Of a stretch of 64,000 nucleotides of DNA, positions 21,192 through 33,000 are shown piece after piece (the stretch's first letter is position 1; each line of letters begins with the position of its first letter). The DNA comes from Oegoconia quadripuncta (lineage: Eukaryota; Arthropoda; Insecta; Lepidoptera; Autostichidae). The notes below the pieces were generated by a model. That model was not told the origin of the DNA. It searched no databases and was given only the letters and a program-made list of their open reading frames with translations. The position numbers were made by a program, and so were the translations under genes. The stretch spans positions 21,640,865-21,704,864 of the forward strand of contig OX438750.1 of assembly GCA_949316235.1 (NCBI GenBank), in the 5' to 3' direction.

Positions 21192-21415
21192 CATATATAT
21201 CATTACATAATTGTAAAAGAAAAAGAAGGTAATTGACATAGATAGTTTTTTTTTTTCAAAACCATCATAGACGTACGCGCCGGCCGGAGAGATATGCGAC
21301 TTGCGGGATTCGTCTTGAAAAAAAAAATTAAACTACCTATGTCAATACCTTCTATTTCAGTTACTAAATATGCCCTATTTTTTCCTTACGGTAAAAATAC
21401 TCACCGGTATATCTG
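21070..21415. mobile_element. Nested foldback (MITE-like) element
   Basis: The outer ends are inverted: TATACCGGTGA at 21073-21083 and TCACCGGTATA at 21402-21412, each followed inward by T-rich sequence and TTACCG/CGGTAA. Inside is a near-perfect hairpin (arms 21092-21112 and 21133-21153, beginning ACCGCAAGGAG) and a TA microsatellite. A second inverted pair is GAAGGTAATTGACATAG at about 21224 and CTATGTCAATACCTTC at about 21336. No coding content. Class not assigned. Confidence 0.65.
21154..21200. repeat. TA microsatellite
   Basis: A run of (TA)n at about 21160-21190 with minor interruptions, inside the foldback element. Confidence 0.85.
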
Positions 21416-21439
21416 AGCAGTATTTGTTTTTGTAATAAT

Positions 21440-21665
21440 TGCAACTGGAATCATCATCATCAGCCTGTAAACATCCTACTGCAGGGATTTAGGCGTTCCC
21501 TCGTATATGGGGTAGTATGGGCAGTAGTCCACCACGCTGGCTCAATGCGGGTTGGGAACTTCACATGCTTTTGAATTTTTATTTCTCAGGCATGCCGGTT
21601 TCCTCACGATGTTTTTCTTCAGCGTTTAGGAGCAGTCGGATAATTGCACATTGCCTGGCCTGCCT
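21440..21665 (-). repeat. Common lepidopteran dispersed repeat (RTE-type 3' UTR)
   Basis: Carries GTAAACATCCTACTGCAGGG, TCCACCACGCTGGCTCAATG, TTCTCAGGCATGCCGGTTTC and CTCACGATGTTTTTCTTC. I recognise this order of blocks as a very abundant non-coding repeat of moth and butterfly genomes. Part of it matches the tails at 17455 and 45424 in inverse orientation. Confidence 0.65.
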
Positions 21666-22300
21666 GGGATATCAAGTGCAAATATCAGCAAACTTTTTCT
21701 ATGCAAATTTTTAATATATAAAATAGGTACCTTGTCTTGAAAGCTTTCATTCTTATAATACATACAAAACGTCACGACCTTTATCGCAAATGGGTGGTCA
21801 GAAGTACCTATCCCAAATATAAGCATTTGGGAGATTTAAACATTAAAAGTTTAATGATTGAAACACCATCAATAGTCATCATGGTGTAATTATATGATTT
21901 TTTGATGGAAAGTCCATTAGTCGCCTTTTACAACGCCCACGGGAATAGATGGGTTTGTTGAATTCTTTTTACGGCGCATATTACATCCTTGTAATACATT
22001 TTATAATTCCCTTCAGGGTAAATTAGGTGTAACTGGTTTACCCAATATAATAATACAAATTAACATTATATGGTACAGTATACGCTCATTTCCGTTCATA
22101 TTGTATCTCTACGGCTCTGCAAATATCCGGCTGTTTGTTTTCACCATTCAACACGCCTTCCATCGCTATACCTACATACTGCAGCATTACGTTTGTTAAA
22201 ATGTTATGATTGTTTGTTTTGACTCAGAGTTCGCGAAAACATTTTGTTTGAGCAAGACTTCGCTCTGTAACAGTTATCTCGCCAGGAGCTATTATCTGCC
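21666..22300. other. Upstream flank of the repeat-protein gene
   Basis: A remnant of the CCCACGGGAATAGATGGG repeat lies at about 21940. The rest looks single-copy and may hold distal promoter elements, none identifiable by eye. Confidence 0.35.
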
Positions 22301-22327
22301 GTTATCTAAGCTAATTGCGGTGCCAAG

Positions 22328-22335
22328 TATAAAAG
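22328..22335 (+). promoter_or_regulatory. TATA box of the large secreted repeat-protein gene
   Basis: TATAAAAG, about 128 bp upstream of the start codon at 22457. Transcription would begin near 22360 and give a 5' UTR of about 100 bp. TCAGT arthropod-initiator motifs occur at 22392 and 22404 but are further down than the usual 30-bp spacing. Confidence 0.6.
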
Positions 22336-22456
22336 GATGGTTCTATGGAATTCAAAACAAATGCAAACGAACGAGCTCATTTGAAACACTTCAGTTTACA
22401 CTTCAGTGTTTTAACGACGAACGAATTTTGCGCTCGATGAGAACAGGACATTCACA

Positions 22457-25400
22457 ATGAGGATTTTTTATTTATTTCTAATTGTAAGTTAAATATTATT
22501 TTATTTTCATTTAGTTAAATATCTGAAATACAATTTATATCACACGTCATGACTAAGTCACGTAAGAAAAATAATTATCACACTATTTACTTAATATTCT
22601 TTCACATTAGCTTCTCTTTTACTAATTAGACAAAGAGTGTGACTTAAGTTGTATTTAAAAGCATCCAAATTTTCATAATGTGAATATGTACAGTTGGTAT
22701 AGTGATTCATAATATGTCATTATTGGTAGTATCCTGTTTAATTAAGTCACCTTCTCCATCCGCGGTTCTCTGAAATCACCGTCTAGCTGAGACGATTATT
22801 TTAGATCGGATGGTATAACTTAAATAGGCAGCTTACTAGCATTGATTAGTAAAACAGTGCTATATAAAAATTATGACGCTGTATTTGTAGCCGGTGTCTT
22901 ATTAATTGATAATATTCTACATTATGACTCGAATGTGTCAGTATATATTTGTCAGTTGTAACAACAGATATTCACGTTGCTTATCCACCACTTATTTCAT
23001 CCTTCATTGACATTTGCCATTATAAAATATTACATTAACGGACAAAAATGTTTACAAATACTAATTAATTTTGTCTTTATTTTAATTTATTTCTATGATA
23101 ATAATGAATGTAGGAGACCGTACCATGTTCGCTGTGCCAGGGTTTCTTATACTCGTATTTGGCTTTGAACAAGACATCTTACTAGGACTATGAGTATTTG
23201 TATGTTATGTATATGAATATGTTGCCAACCAAGAATATGTATACTTAATGGGCAACGTGCTGCGGAAATAATTTGCTATTGAAAGTGTAAACAAAAGAAT
23301 TATTTACATAGACGAAACTTTCAATTAGAACATTGAAAACCGTATGAGAGTTTGGGAGCTCCAAATCACTTTGACCTGTGACGAAATTAATGCTGTTATC
23401 TCACGATTCCTTAGCTGTCTTTTACGATAGCCACGGGTATTCTTGTCGCTATCGTAATCGTATTCGCTAAATGTCAGTAAATCCCTTATAACAAATATTG
23501 CGATTGGAGCAGAAAATAAACTAGAATAATTATTCTATTTTTAATCTTTATTTTATAAATAATACTTTCGTATATTGTATTGTACTTGTGTATTTCTTCG
23601 TGAATAATTTGTATTTTTTTTTGACTTTTACAGGTTTGCCTCTGTTTAGTGAGTGCGAAATATCTACCCGAAGAATCAGTTGCTTCAAGAGCATTGTTAT
23701 GGCGACAAGATTCTGACGATTCCGATGTAATTGATTGGCATAGAAATGATGATGACGACGATGATGACGACGGCGTCGACGAAGAGGAAAATGACAGCAG
23801 TGATAGTGCCAATTCTACAGAGAGAAAGATAAAAGAGGAACATCTGAAACGTTTAGAAAAAGAGAAACAAAAACGTTTGGAGAAGCAAGAAGAAGAAACA
23901 CGTAAATTTGAAGAAGAACAACGTAAGAAAGTAGAGAAATTAGAAAAGGAGAGACAAAAACAAGAGGAAGAACAAATTAAACTTAGAGAGAAACAGGAAA
24001 AACAAGAACTCAAACGACGAGAGAAATTCGAACAGGAAAGACTGAAGCAAGAAGAGGTACAACGTAATATACAAGAAAAACGACAGAAAGAAGAACGTAA
24101 ACAACGTGAAAGACTGGAAAAACAAGAAAGAAAGCGCCAAGAAGAACAAAGGAAGCAACTTGAAAAATTAGAAAAAGAAGCTATTGGAAATGATAAGTCA
24201 ACAATTGTCTCCGCAGAGTCTACAGAGGATGAAACCGTAGACCTCGAAGATATTTGGAAAACTCATGTTTACCAAAAGTATGGATTAACTTTTGCGAGCA
24301 CTAAGTTGGAAAAGAAAGCTGCTGTTCATAGATATTTACAAGAAGAGCTTGGCCTAAACATAAATAGTACACAGAGTGAACGACGCCAAGCAGTCTTAAA
24401 ATTCATTCAAACCAAATTACAAAATCCAGCCGCCCAAGATGCATTTAAAAGTCATTTGATGGGTCATGTTAATGCCGTAGGTATACAACAACTTCAAGCT
24501 AAGTTAGAAAGCAAAATTGAAGAACTTAATAATAAATCTGCGATATTGAATAACGTTACTTTACCTTGGGCACCAGTAGCACAACAGAAAATTGAAGAAA
24601 AGCGAACGATTCTTCAGTCCATAGTGCAATTACTATCACAAGTAGTTCCAAGCTGGGTTACTGGTGGACAATCTTCCAACAATCCTTCAGGAACTGGTAT
24701 CAATTCGTCGTCGGGAACAGGTGTAATAACTAATCATGGGCCTTCTGGAAATTCACCAACCGGAAGTCAAAGCGCTGCAAATCCCGGATTCAATAACGTG
24801 GATGGATCTTTTGGTGGCAATATTTTAAATGGTGGAGCTACCAATAATGCAGCATCACAAAGTGTTGTTTCACCTAGTGCTAGTGCTGGACAAACAAGCA
24901 ATGATGGTTCTACTGTAATTAGCGCTGTTCCGTCAGACACTGAAACCAACGTCGCTGGAACCTCTGGTGCTGGTGCAAATGTTGCTGAATCATCTGCGGC
25001 TACCTCATCTAATTCTGTTGCAGCGGTTGATACTTCTGCCACTGGATCAAATAGTGTAATTAATTCAAATGGCGTGTCTGATACTGTCGATAACAATTCT
25101 GTTGGACCTTTAAATATAGATTCATCTAGCGGTACTTCAACTGGAGCTACTAATGCCAACGGTGCCGAACAATTAGATGGCGCCGTAATTAGCACTGCCC
25201 CGTCTGGTACTGAGGTCAATGCTGCTGTGCCATCTCATGTACCAGTATCTGATGCTACTTTAACAGATCCCAGTCTATCAAGTGCTAATACCAACACTGT
25301 AGAATCTTCAAACATTGCTACAGGTGGTTCTATATTAACTGCCGCTACTACATCAGACTCTGCAAACGCTGTGGGACCTTCAGATATTGTTGCAGCCGGT

Positions 25401-28400
25401 ACTGCATCAATTGCTAATGCCGCTGCACCTTCAAATACAGCCACACCTAGCGCTTTGGACGTGGCCACAGCTGGCTCTGGTTCAAGCGACGCCACTACCT
25501 CAGGCTCTAATGCTAACGCTGCAGGACCGTTAGACGTTGCCAATGCCGCTGTACCTTCAGACGCATCCACAGGTGGCTTTGTTTCAACTGCTGCTACTAC
25601 ATCAGACTCCAATGTGAACGCTGCGGGACCTTTAGATGTTGTTATAGCCGGTGCTGCAACAACTTCTGATGCGAATGCCGTTGCACCTTCAAACACAGCT
25701 ACAGCTGGCGCTACCTCAGGCTCTAATGCTAACGCTGTGGGACCGTTAGACGTTGCCACAGCTGGTGCTTCATCAACTGCTGATACTAATGCCGCTGCAC
25801 CTTCAGGTGCAGTTACAGCTGGCGCTGCGTCAACCAGCGCTGCTCCGTCAGAGTCTAACGCCAACGCTGCTGGATCTTCAGATGTCACCATAGCCGGTGC
25901 TGTTTCAACTGCTGATGTCAATGCCGCTGCACCTTCAGACGTAGCTACAGGTAACGCTGCGGGATCCTTAGACGATGTTACGGTCAATGCTGCTTCAACT
26001 GTTGATGTTAATGCCACTGCACCTTCAAATACAGGTACAGCTGGTGCTGATTCGTCCAACGTTAGCCCGTCAGGTTCCAATTCTAATAGTGCGGGAGCTT
26101 CAGACGCCACAACAGGCGGTGCTGCCTCAGCCATAGCTAACTCGGAATCAGCTGCCGCTGCTTCCAATAATGGCGCCGCGGGACCTTTAGATGTTGCTAC
26201 AGCCGGTGCTGCATCAACTGCTGATGTCAACAATGCTGTACCTTCAGTCGCCGCCACAGCTGATTCTGTTGCAACTGCCGTTACTACATCAGAGTCCAAT
26301 GCAAACGCTGCGGGACCTTTAGGTGTTGCTACATCCGATGCTGCATCAACTGCTAATGATAATGCCGTTGTACCTTCAAACATAGTTACAGCTAGCGCTA
26401 CTTCCAATAACGCTGCCCCGTCAGGCTCTAATGCCAACGCTGCTGTAGCTTCAGGCGGCACTACAGCCGGTGCTACATCAACTGCTGATATTAATGCCGT
26501 TGCACCTTCAAACTCAGCCACAATTGGCACTGTTCCAAGCGGTACTGCCCCGTCCAACACTAATGCCAACTCTGCTCGGCCAACAGATGCTTCCACAATT
26601 GATGCTCCATTAGAAGGTAACATTAACGCAGCTGTATCTGTGGACGGCGTCGTAGGTGACGCTGCTCCAATTGGCCCTATTTCGTCAAGTGCTGATGTCA
26701 ATGCCGATGTATCTTCAGCTGCTGCTTCGACCGCTGTTACCTCCTCAGGTAGCAATACCAACGTTGCTGGTCCTTCAGATATCACTGCAGCTGGTTCAAC
26801 GGCAACAGCTGATGCCAATGCCATTGCATCTTCAGGTGCAGCTACAGCAGACTCTGCTTCACCCGGTGCTGCTCCATCAGGCACCAATAATAACCCATTA
26901 GGCTCTAATGCCAATGCTGCTGGAGCTTCAGACATCACTACAGCCGGAACTGCTTTAACTGCTGATGCCAATGCTGTCGCACCTTCAGATCCAGCTGCAG
27001 CTGGATTTACTTCCACCAGCGCTAACCCGTCAGGCTCTAATGACAACTCTGCTGGAGCTCCAGATGTCATTACAGCGGGTGCTGCTTCAAATGGCGATGC
27101 CATTGCCATTGCACCGTCAGACTCAGTTACAGCTGGATTTGGTTTAAGCGACGCTACTACATCTGGCTCCAATGCTAATTCTGCGGGACCTTTAGACGTT
27201 GGTATAGTTGATGCTATCTCAACTGTTGATGCTAATACCTCTGCCCCTTCAGACAAAGCTACAGTTGGCGTAGCTCCCAGCAGCGCTGCTCCATTAGAGT
27301 CTAACGCTAATGCTGCTGGAACATCAGATGTTACCTCAGGCGGCTCCATCTCATCTGACACTACTTCATCAGGCTCTAATGCTAACTCTGCAGGATCTTT
27401 AGAGGTTGCAGCCGGTGCTGCACCAACTGCTGATTCGAATGCCACTGCACCTTCAAATACAGCTACATCTGAGACTACTATAACCAGCGTTGTTCCGTCA
27501 GACTCTAGTGCTAATGATGCTGGAGCTACAGACGTCACTACAGCTGGTGCTGCTTCATCTGCTGATGCCAATATCGCTGCAACTTCAAATACAGCTGGTG
27601 ATACGTTTACCAGTGTTATCCCATCAGGCTCAAATACCAATTCTGCTATAGCTTCAGATGTGACTACAGCTGGAGCTGTTTCAACGACTGATGTCAATGC
27701 TGTTCCACCTTCAAATGCAGCCACAGGCGGAGCTGCTTCAACGACTGATATCAATGGTGTTTCACCTTCAGATGCAGCCACAGGTGGCGCTGCTTCCACC
27801 AGTACTGCCCCGACAGGCTCCAATGCCAACGCTGCTGTAGTTACAGACGTTGCAACTGTCGGTGCTGCTTCAACTACTGATGCCAATGCCGCTGCATCAT
27901 CAGTCGTAGCCACAGCTGGCTCTGTTACAAACGATGCTACTACATCAGGCTCCAATGTTAACGATGCGGGAACTTTAGGCGCTGCCTCAGCCGGTGCTGC
28001 TTCAACTGCTGAATCTAATGCCGGTGCACCTTTAGACATAGCTTCAGCTGGCAGTGATTCCACTGGTTCTGTTCCATCAGGCTCTAATACTAACGCTGCT
28101 GGACTTTCAGACGTTACTGTAGCCGGTGCTGCTTCAACTGTTGATACCAATGCCGCTTCTGACGCAGCCACAGCTGGCTCTGTTACAACCGACGCTACTA
28201 TATCAGGCTCCAATGCTAACGGTGCGGGGCCTCTAGACATTGTCACAGCTGGTACATCAACTGATGATGCCAATACTGCCGCATCGTCAGACGCAGCCCC
28301 AGGTGGCGCTGTGTCAACTGCCGCGGCTACATCGGTTACCAATGCTATCGCTGAGGGACCTTTAGAAGTTGCTTCAGTAAGTGCTGTATCAACTGCTGAT

Positions 28401-28841
28401 GCTAATGCTGCTGCACCGTTAGACACAGCTACAGCTGGTGCTGCTTCCACCAGTACTGTTGATATAGGAGCTAGTCAAACCCCTAATGCTCCTAAGGAAG
28501 TTGCAGTACACTCAGTCACTGAATCGGGAGCTCAGGTTACTAATGGTATAACAGCAACGTCAGCTGTTAATGTTGAGACCCAGAATCCAATTGTAAATCA
28601 GGAAAGCATCCCAGTTACGATTACAGCACAAACCAACCAAGTTCCAGTTGAAGCAGTGACTGGAGGACCGATCGCAGTAACAGTTACACCAACGGAAATA
28701 AACAGGAGCGGGGTTGCACAGAATACGAATACAGTCGTCGATATTGCATCCACTACTATTTCTGCTATACCCTTAGCGGCAGAGAGTGTAGTTGTACCTG
28801 TTGAACCTGGGGCATCAATAATAGAAATATTATCACAGTGA
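22457..28841 (+). CDS. Giant secreted Ala/Ser/Thr/Asn-rich repeat protein, cysteine-free when mature (two exons)
   Basis: Exon 1 is 22457-22483 and exon 2 is 23634-28841, joined in phase 0 (donor GTAAGT, acceptor TTTTACAG), giving 1744 residues. The join creates the signal peptide MRIFYLFLIVCLCLVSA. Residues about 35-68 are very acidic, with a run of eight Asp. Residues about 72-192 are a Lys/Glu/Gln/Arg coiled coil. Residues about 212-355 are an unrecognised, probably helical domain (VYQKYGLTFASTKLEKKA, LQEELGLNINSTQSERR). From about 355 to 1617 runs degenerate repeat of about 44 residues, itself two 22-residue halves built on SNANAAGPLDVATAGAAST and DVNAAAPSDVATAG. Residues 1618-1744 are a non-repetitive Val/Thr-rich tail. 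The mature chain has no Cys, and the repeats almost no Lys, Arg or aromatic residues. I infer an extracellular structural, silk-, glue- or mucin-like protein. A tiny signal-peptide exon before a giant repeat exon also occurs in insect silk genes. No family was recognised. Confidence 0.8.
22484..23633 (+). other. Intron 1 of the repeat-protein gene
   Basis: 1150 bp, AT-rich, GT-AG. Contains a remnant of the CCACGGGTATT dispersed repeat near 23430. No other feature. Confidence 0.7.
24660..28457 (+). repeat. Coding tandem-repeat array, about 132-bp unit
   Basis: The best-ordered part begins near 25480. Repeating DNA phrases are GCTGCTTCAACTGCTGATG, AATGCCGCTGCACCTTCAG and TCAGGCTCTAATGC. Units differ by substitutions and in-frame indels, so the frame stays open throughout. 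Length and spacing suggest roughly 25-28 units. This is a count by eye. Confidence 0.75.
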
Positions 28842-29046
28842 AGACGAACTTCTTAAATGGCGAAAAAGCTTTTTATGATTAATGTTGTCCAAAAAGTAGT
28901 TTAGGAACGGTAATTAATTTAACTCGTTTTATTTTATGTATGATTAATAATTATGTGATATCCTGAAATGTATATTTATTACAATGTAATTAAAAAATAT
29001 ATATGAGTCATTTTCAGAAAGGATGGTTACTAATGAAACTGTAAAT

Positions 29047-29052
29047 AATAAA
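29047..29052 (+). terminator. Polyadenylation signal of the repeat-protein gene
   Basis: AATAAA 206 bp after the stop codon. The 3' UTR therefore ends about 220 bp before the stop codon of the convergent Pax gene. Confidence 0.6.
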
Positions 29053-29289
29053 ATTATTTCTCTAATTTACTAATGACTTTTCTTAACTCATTTACAATGT
29101 GTTTGGTTTTAAGATTATATTAAATGGAATGCAAAAAGAGGTAATTTCTCACATAATCGCTTTTTAAAACTTATTTACAATACTTAAAGATAACTTAAAA
29201 TATTTGTACATTATATTTAATATGTTCAATATAAATAAGGTTAATGACCTAATTTTTCTAATTAAAATACCATAGCTAAATTTATATTG

Positions 29290-30015
29290 TCAAATCCAAT
29301 ATTTGTTAGCAGTATTCGGGGGATTTGGGTAGTTATGTTGAGTGAGAGTGTCAGGAATATTGGGAAATGCATAGGGATCATTCATGTATTTATATTCACT
29401 TGATAGGCCTGCTAGACTCATGTTCAACGAATTGTGTGATGGACTCCAATTTGATGATGATGGGTCTACAGAGGACACTTTGGAATAATCAGCTGGAACT
29501 TTTGAATATTCACTATTTGGTAACGCCTTATTATATTCATCAGGTTTTACAAAAGATTCTTCTCTAGGCTCAATTACTTCCTCACTAGGTACTTTATCAT
29601 CACCTTCTGTATCTTTGGGCAGGTAATTAATAGGTTTATTGTAAATATCATTACTAGGATAGCGAGCATAATCATTTCTTGGTACCGCAGCGTCTAATAT
29701 TTGACTGTGTGGCGGTGCGCTGGCGCCAGATACCAAATGGCCGAATGTTGCACCCGAAGTACTTGGGAAAGCAGCGTTTTGAAAAGCTTGGTTCAAATGT
29801 TGGGATTGGACCATGAGTTGGTTGTAATTAGCATATTTCTGATGGTGCCACGTATCAGGGTGCTGAGGATGGTGTTGGGAAAGGGGAGGTATTTCTCCAG
29901 CCGGGTAAGGGCAGGGTATCTGGGGCATTGGTAACGAAGAGTAGCTAGCCAAGCTGGGGGCCGTATTCGAGCCTGTGTGTTTTCGTAGCCGCGCTCGTCG
30001 GTTGGAGAACCACAC
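29290..30015 (-). CDS. gsb-n: gsb-n last exon: homeodomain recognition helix and C-terminus
   Basis: 726 nt including the stop. It starts after acceptor CTTGTTCAG with [16 protein letters not shown], which completes the homeodomain. The long tail is rich in Pro, His, Tyr, Ser and Asn, with [13 protein letters not shown] and [15 protein letters not shown], and ends [13 protein letters not shown]. No AATAAA follows closely. An ATTAAA variant is present on this strand about 70 bp past the stop. Confidence 0.92.
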   Translation of the reverse strand: MWFSNRRARLRKHTGSNTAPSLASYSSLPMPQIPCPYPAGEIPPLSQHHPQHPDTWHHQKYANYNQLMVQSQHLNQAFQNAAFPSTSGATFGHLVSGASAPPHSQILDAAVPRNDYARYPSNDIYNKPINYLPKDTEGDDKVPSEEVIEPREESFVKPDEYNKALPNSEYSKVPADYSKVSSVDPSSSNWSPSHNSLNMSLAGLSSEYKYMNDPYAFPNIPDTLTQHNYPNPPNTANKYWI

Positions 30016-33000
30016 CTGAACAAGAAATTTATTTTTATGTTAGTTGCAGTTATTATAAATAAAACAACTAATTTAGGTATTTTAATATTACGTATTGAAA
30101 AGGGCATTCCAGATATGAATCTTTATTTAAATTCTGTTATTTTACGTATGTCAGGCTAGCCTGGTGTATTGACTAGAAAAAAGGCCACAAGTAAATAACG
30201 AATTTCGTAAACTGATTTCACAAATCTAATCGAATGTCCTCCCATTTATAAGCCTGTATATTTACTTATAGTACCTATTAGATAAAGAGGTTGAAATACT
30301 TGTTTAATAAAAACTAAACTCTATAATTATTATACAAATATAAGCAATGCTGCTGACTGGCTTATTAATTATGAATTTCTGCAAAAAAGACAATGTTTGA
30401 ATTTCCTTTCAGAAGTACATGGATTAGGTATAACTTCTATATCTATTGTGTCTGTATTATATTTAAGAAATAAATGACTTTTCTATTCAATTCTACATGC
30501 TTACGTAGAGGAGAACATTGGATTAGTACACATCTAGCCGAGAAAGCCAGCCTGACGTACAATCTCCTGCGCTAAACGTATCTCATGTTCCCCAGCGCGC
30601 TAGATTTGTCGCAAGGTAGAATAAGCCTTGTATGGTGTTATGAGAACATTATATTTTTACGCCCCTGGCTTTTTTTATCTTACACGACATAATTAATGCA
30701 ATTGATCTAGCGTACGTGGGTATAAATACAAGTATCTGTAGTATTATTTTGCTATTTACTTTAACCAAGTACCTATAACTACCTACTTAACTTAATAATC
30801 CACTCCATGTAAGGCTGAAAGTAAAATACTGTTAAATTTATTTCTATATTAATCGAAATAGTCACATTATTATCAAGAGTTGATAAATCTAATATTGTTA
30901 TATTATCAACTTACACTTTTGCATAGACCTTTCACTAGAGTGTTTAAAATTGGTGCTTTTCATGTTCAATGAAATGAAACGGTGGAAATTGGATTCAGTT
31001 GTTAACTAACTGCAATACTTACAAGTAAGTTTAGTTCATTACATATTGTGTGTTGCCAGTGATGACATATATAGACCTGAAACGTGCTCGCTCGCTATGG
31101 GCTTCATAAGAAAGCTCAAGGTCACCCAAAGTGCAATGGAGATAGGTATGCTCGGTGTCTCTGCGGGATCGTATCAGAAATGAGGAGACCCGCAGGAGAA
31201 CCAAGGTGACCGATATAGCCCGAAGAATTGCCAAACTTAAGTGGCAACCGATTAACCGATTTTCATAAAAGTTCCAACATAGGTAAGAAACTTGGCCCTA
31301 GATTAATCTTTAATACAAAAGAAACTGCACCCAAAACGTGATACATCTGGACAAATAAAAAAAAATAGTGCACATACACACACAGACACACAACGCCGTC
31401 AAACACATAACACCCGACGTTTATCGCCGGGGTACTTTTAGCCATAATTGCAAGAAGTGACCGCGCCAAAGAATGCTTAACACGAGTGCTCCTAAATCGA
31501 TAATTAGCTAACCAATTAAAACCACCACAATTATCATAACTAGAGTTTGTTTGTGCATTTTTTTAATATTCATATACAAGCTTAATTGGAAGTCGTGTAT
31601 TTCAGCCGAAAATTGTTGGACTTCCATATTAAAGGTGGTATCGGAATGGTTTACTTTGTATGGATAATCGAAATTTTTTGATCGAATTCGGCTATGGTTC
31701 CTAGTGGAAAGTTTTTCGTAATCAGGAGTCTCAACGTCTCAGGTGACTCATCACCAGTAAACAAAAATTACACGAAAAAAGAGGGTGAGATTACGCTGTA
31801 GAATTTTTGAAAAATATGGAATAATGACAAAAATTGCGAGACGTTGCCAGCCCCGTGGGGTCGCTGACGTCTTCTAATATACCTGCCCAGTGTGAAGCTT
31901 ATGTCCAGCAGTAGTCTAGTGGCAAAGATCTAATGATTAGACCACCAGGTGATCAAGTTTGAAAATCCGAAAAAAAATTACCAGCCGTTTTATCCATTAT
32001 GGTCGAATACAATGAAAAAAAAAGAAAAGTTGATTAATGTCAGCATTTCAAAGATGACCAATTGCTAGAATTGTACAGTCTTATGGTGTAAACAAATATC
32101 TTCAGATCTTTCAGAAAAGGTGTAGTGTGGTTTCCGGTACGTAAAAATAATTGTCTTTCCGTGGGTATCGTAACAGTAGACTAAGGAACTTTATATCAAA
32201 AACATCTATATACACACTTCAACTGAGAGCTCACCCCCTGTCACGGGTGTACCTATTTCTATATATTTCTAAAGGTGAACAGTGCATCTAATTTTAAGCA
32301 TAACACCCAAACGCTCATGTTTGGGATATATCCGACCACCTTATTTGGGATGAGGGTCGTGATGGTATTATATGGATCTTATATTGGTCACTGAGTAAAA
32401 ATTTAAAATTTTTAAGAATTGAGATACCTAGTTCATCGTCATATCTGCCACAGGACATCCATTGCTGAACACCGGCCTGTCTCATAGATTTCCAGAGCGA
32501 TCGATTGGAAGCGGCCTGCCTCCAGCGACTACCCGTGACCTTCATTACGTCATCCATTCACCGTGTGGGTGCACGTCCTAAGCTTCGCTTGCTGGTGCCT
32601 AGTATCCATTCAGAAACTTTAATGACCCACTGGCACCGACAACACCGGCCGGCCGTTGAAGTGGACACGCCACATAGCTCGGAAACTGAGCTATGTGGCG
32701 TGTCCACTGCCACTTCAACTTACTAATCCGTTTGGCTATCTCGGTAACCAAGTTCTTCTACGGATTTCTTCACTCCTGATTCGATCTCGTAACGAAACGC
32801 CGAGCATCGCCCTCTCCATTGCTCGTTGCGTGACCTTGGGCTTTCATATGAGGCACGTGGGAAAAGACCACGATTTAGTGCCATAAGTCATCACTGGTAA
32901 TACACATTAAAGACCGTCGTGTTTAAGCACTGAGTTATTTTGGACAAGAAGATGTTGCGCAGTTTCCCGTACGTCGTACTGATCCGACCTAGGTACTTGC

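Noticed and set aside
25235..28450. A 1071-residue open frame on the minus strand opposite the repeat protein
   Set aside because: It is a mirror of the repetitive GCT/TCA/GGT-rich coding array. Repeats with biased codons leave the antisense frame free of stops. It has no signal peptide, splice context or promoter of its own.
30016..30107. Extension of the last Pax exon upstream as a longer open frame
   Set aside because: The homeodomain shows that the exon starts at VWFSN after a TTGTTCAG acceptor. The upstream reading is intron and in another frame.
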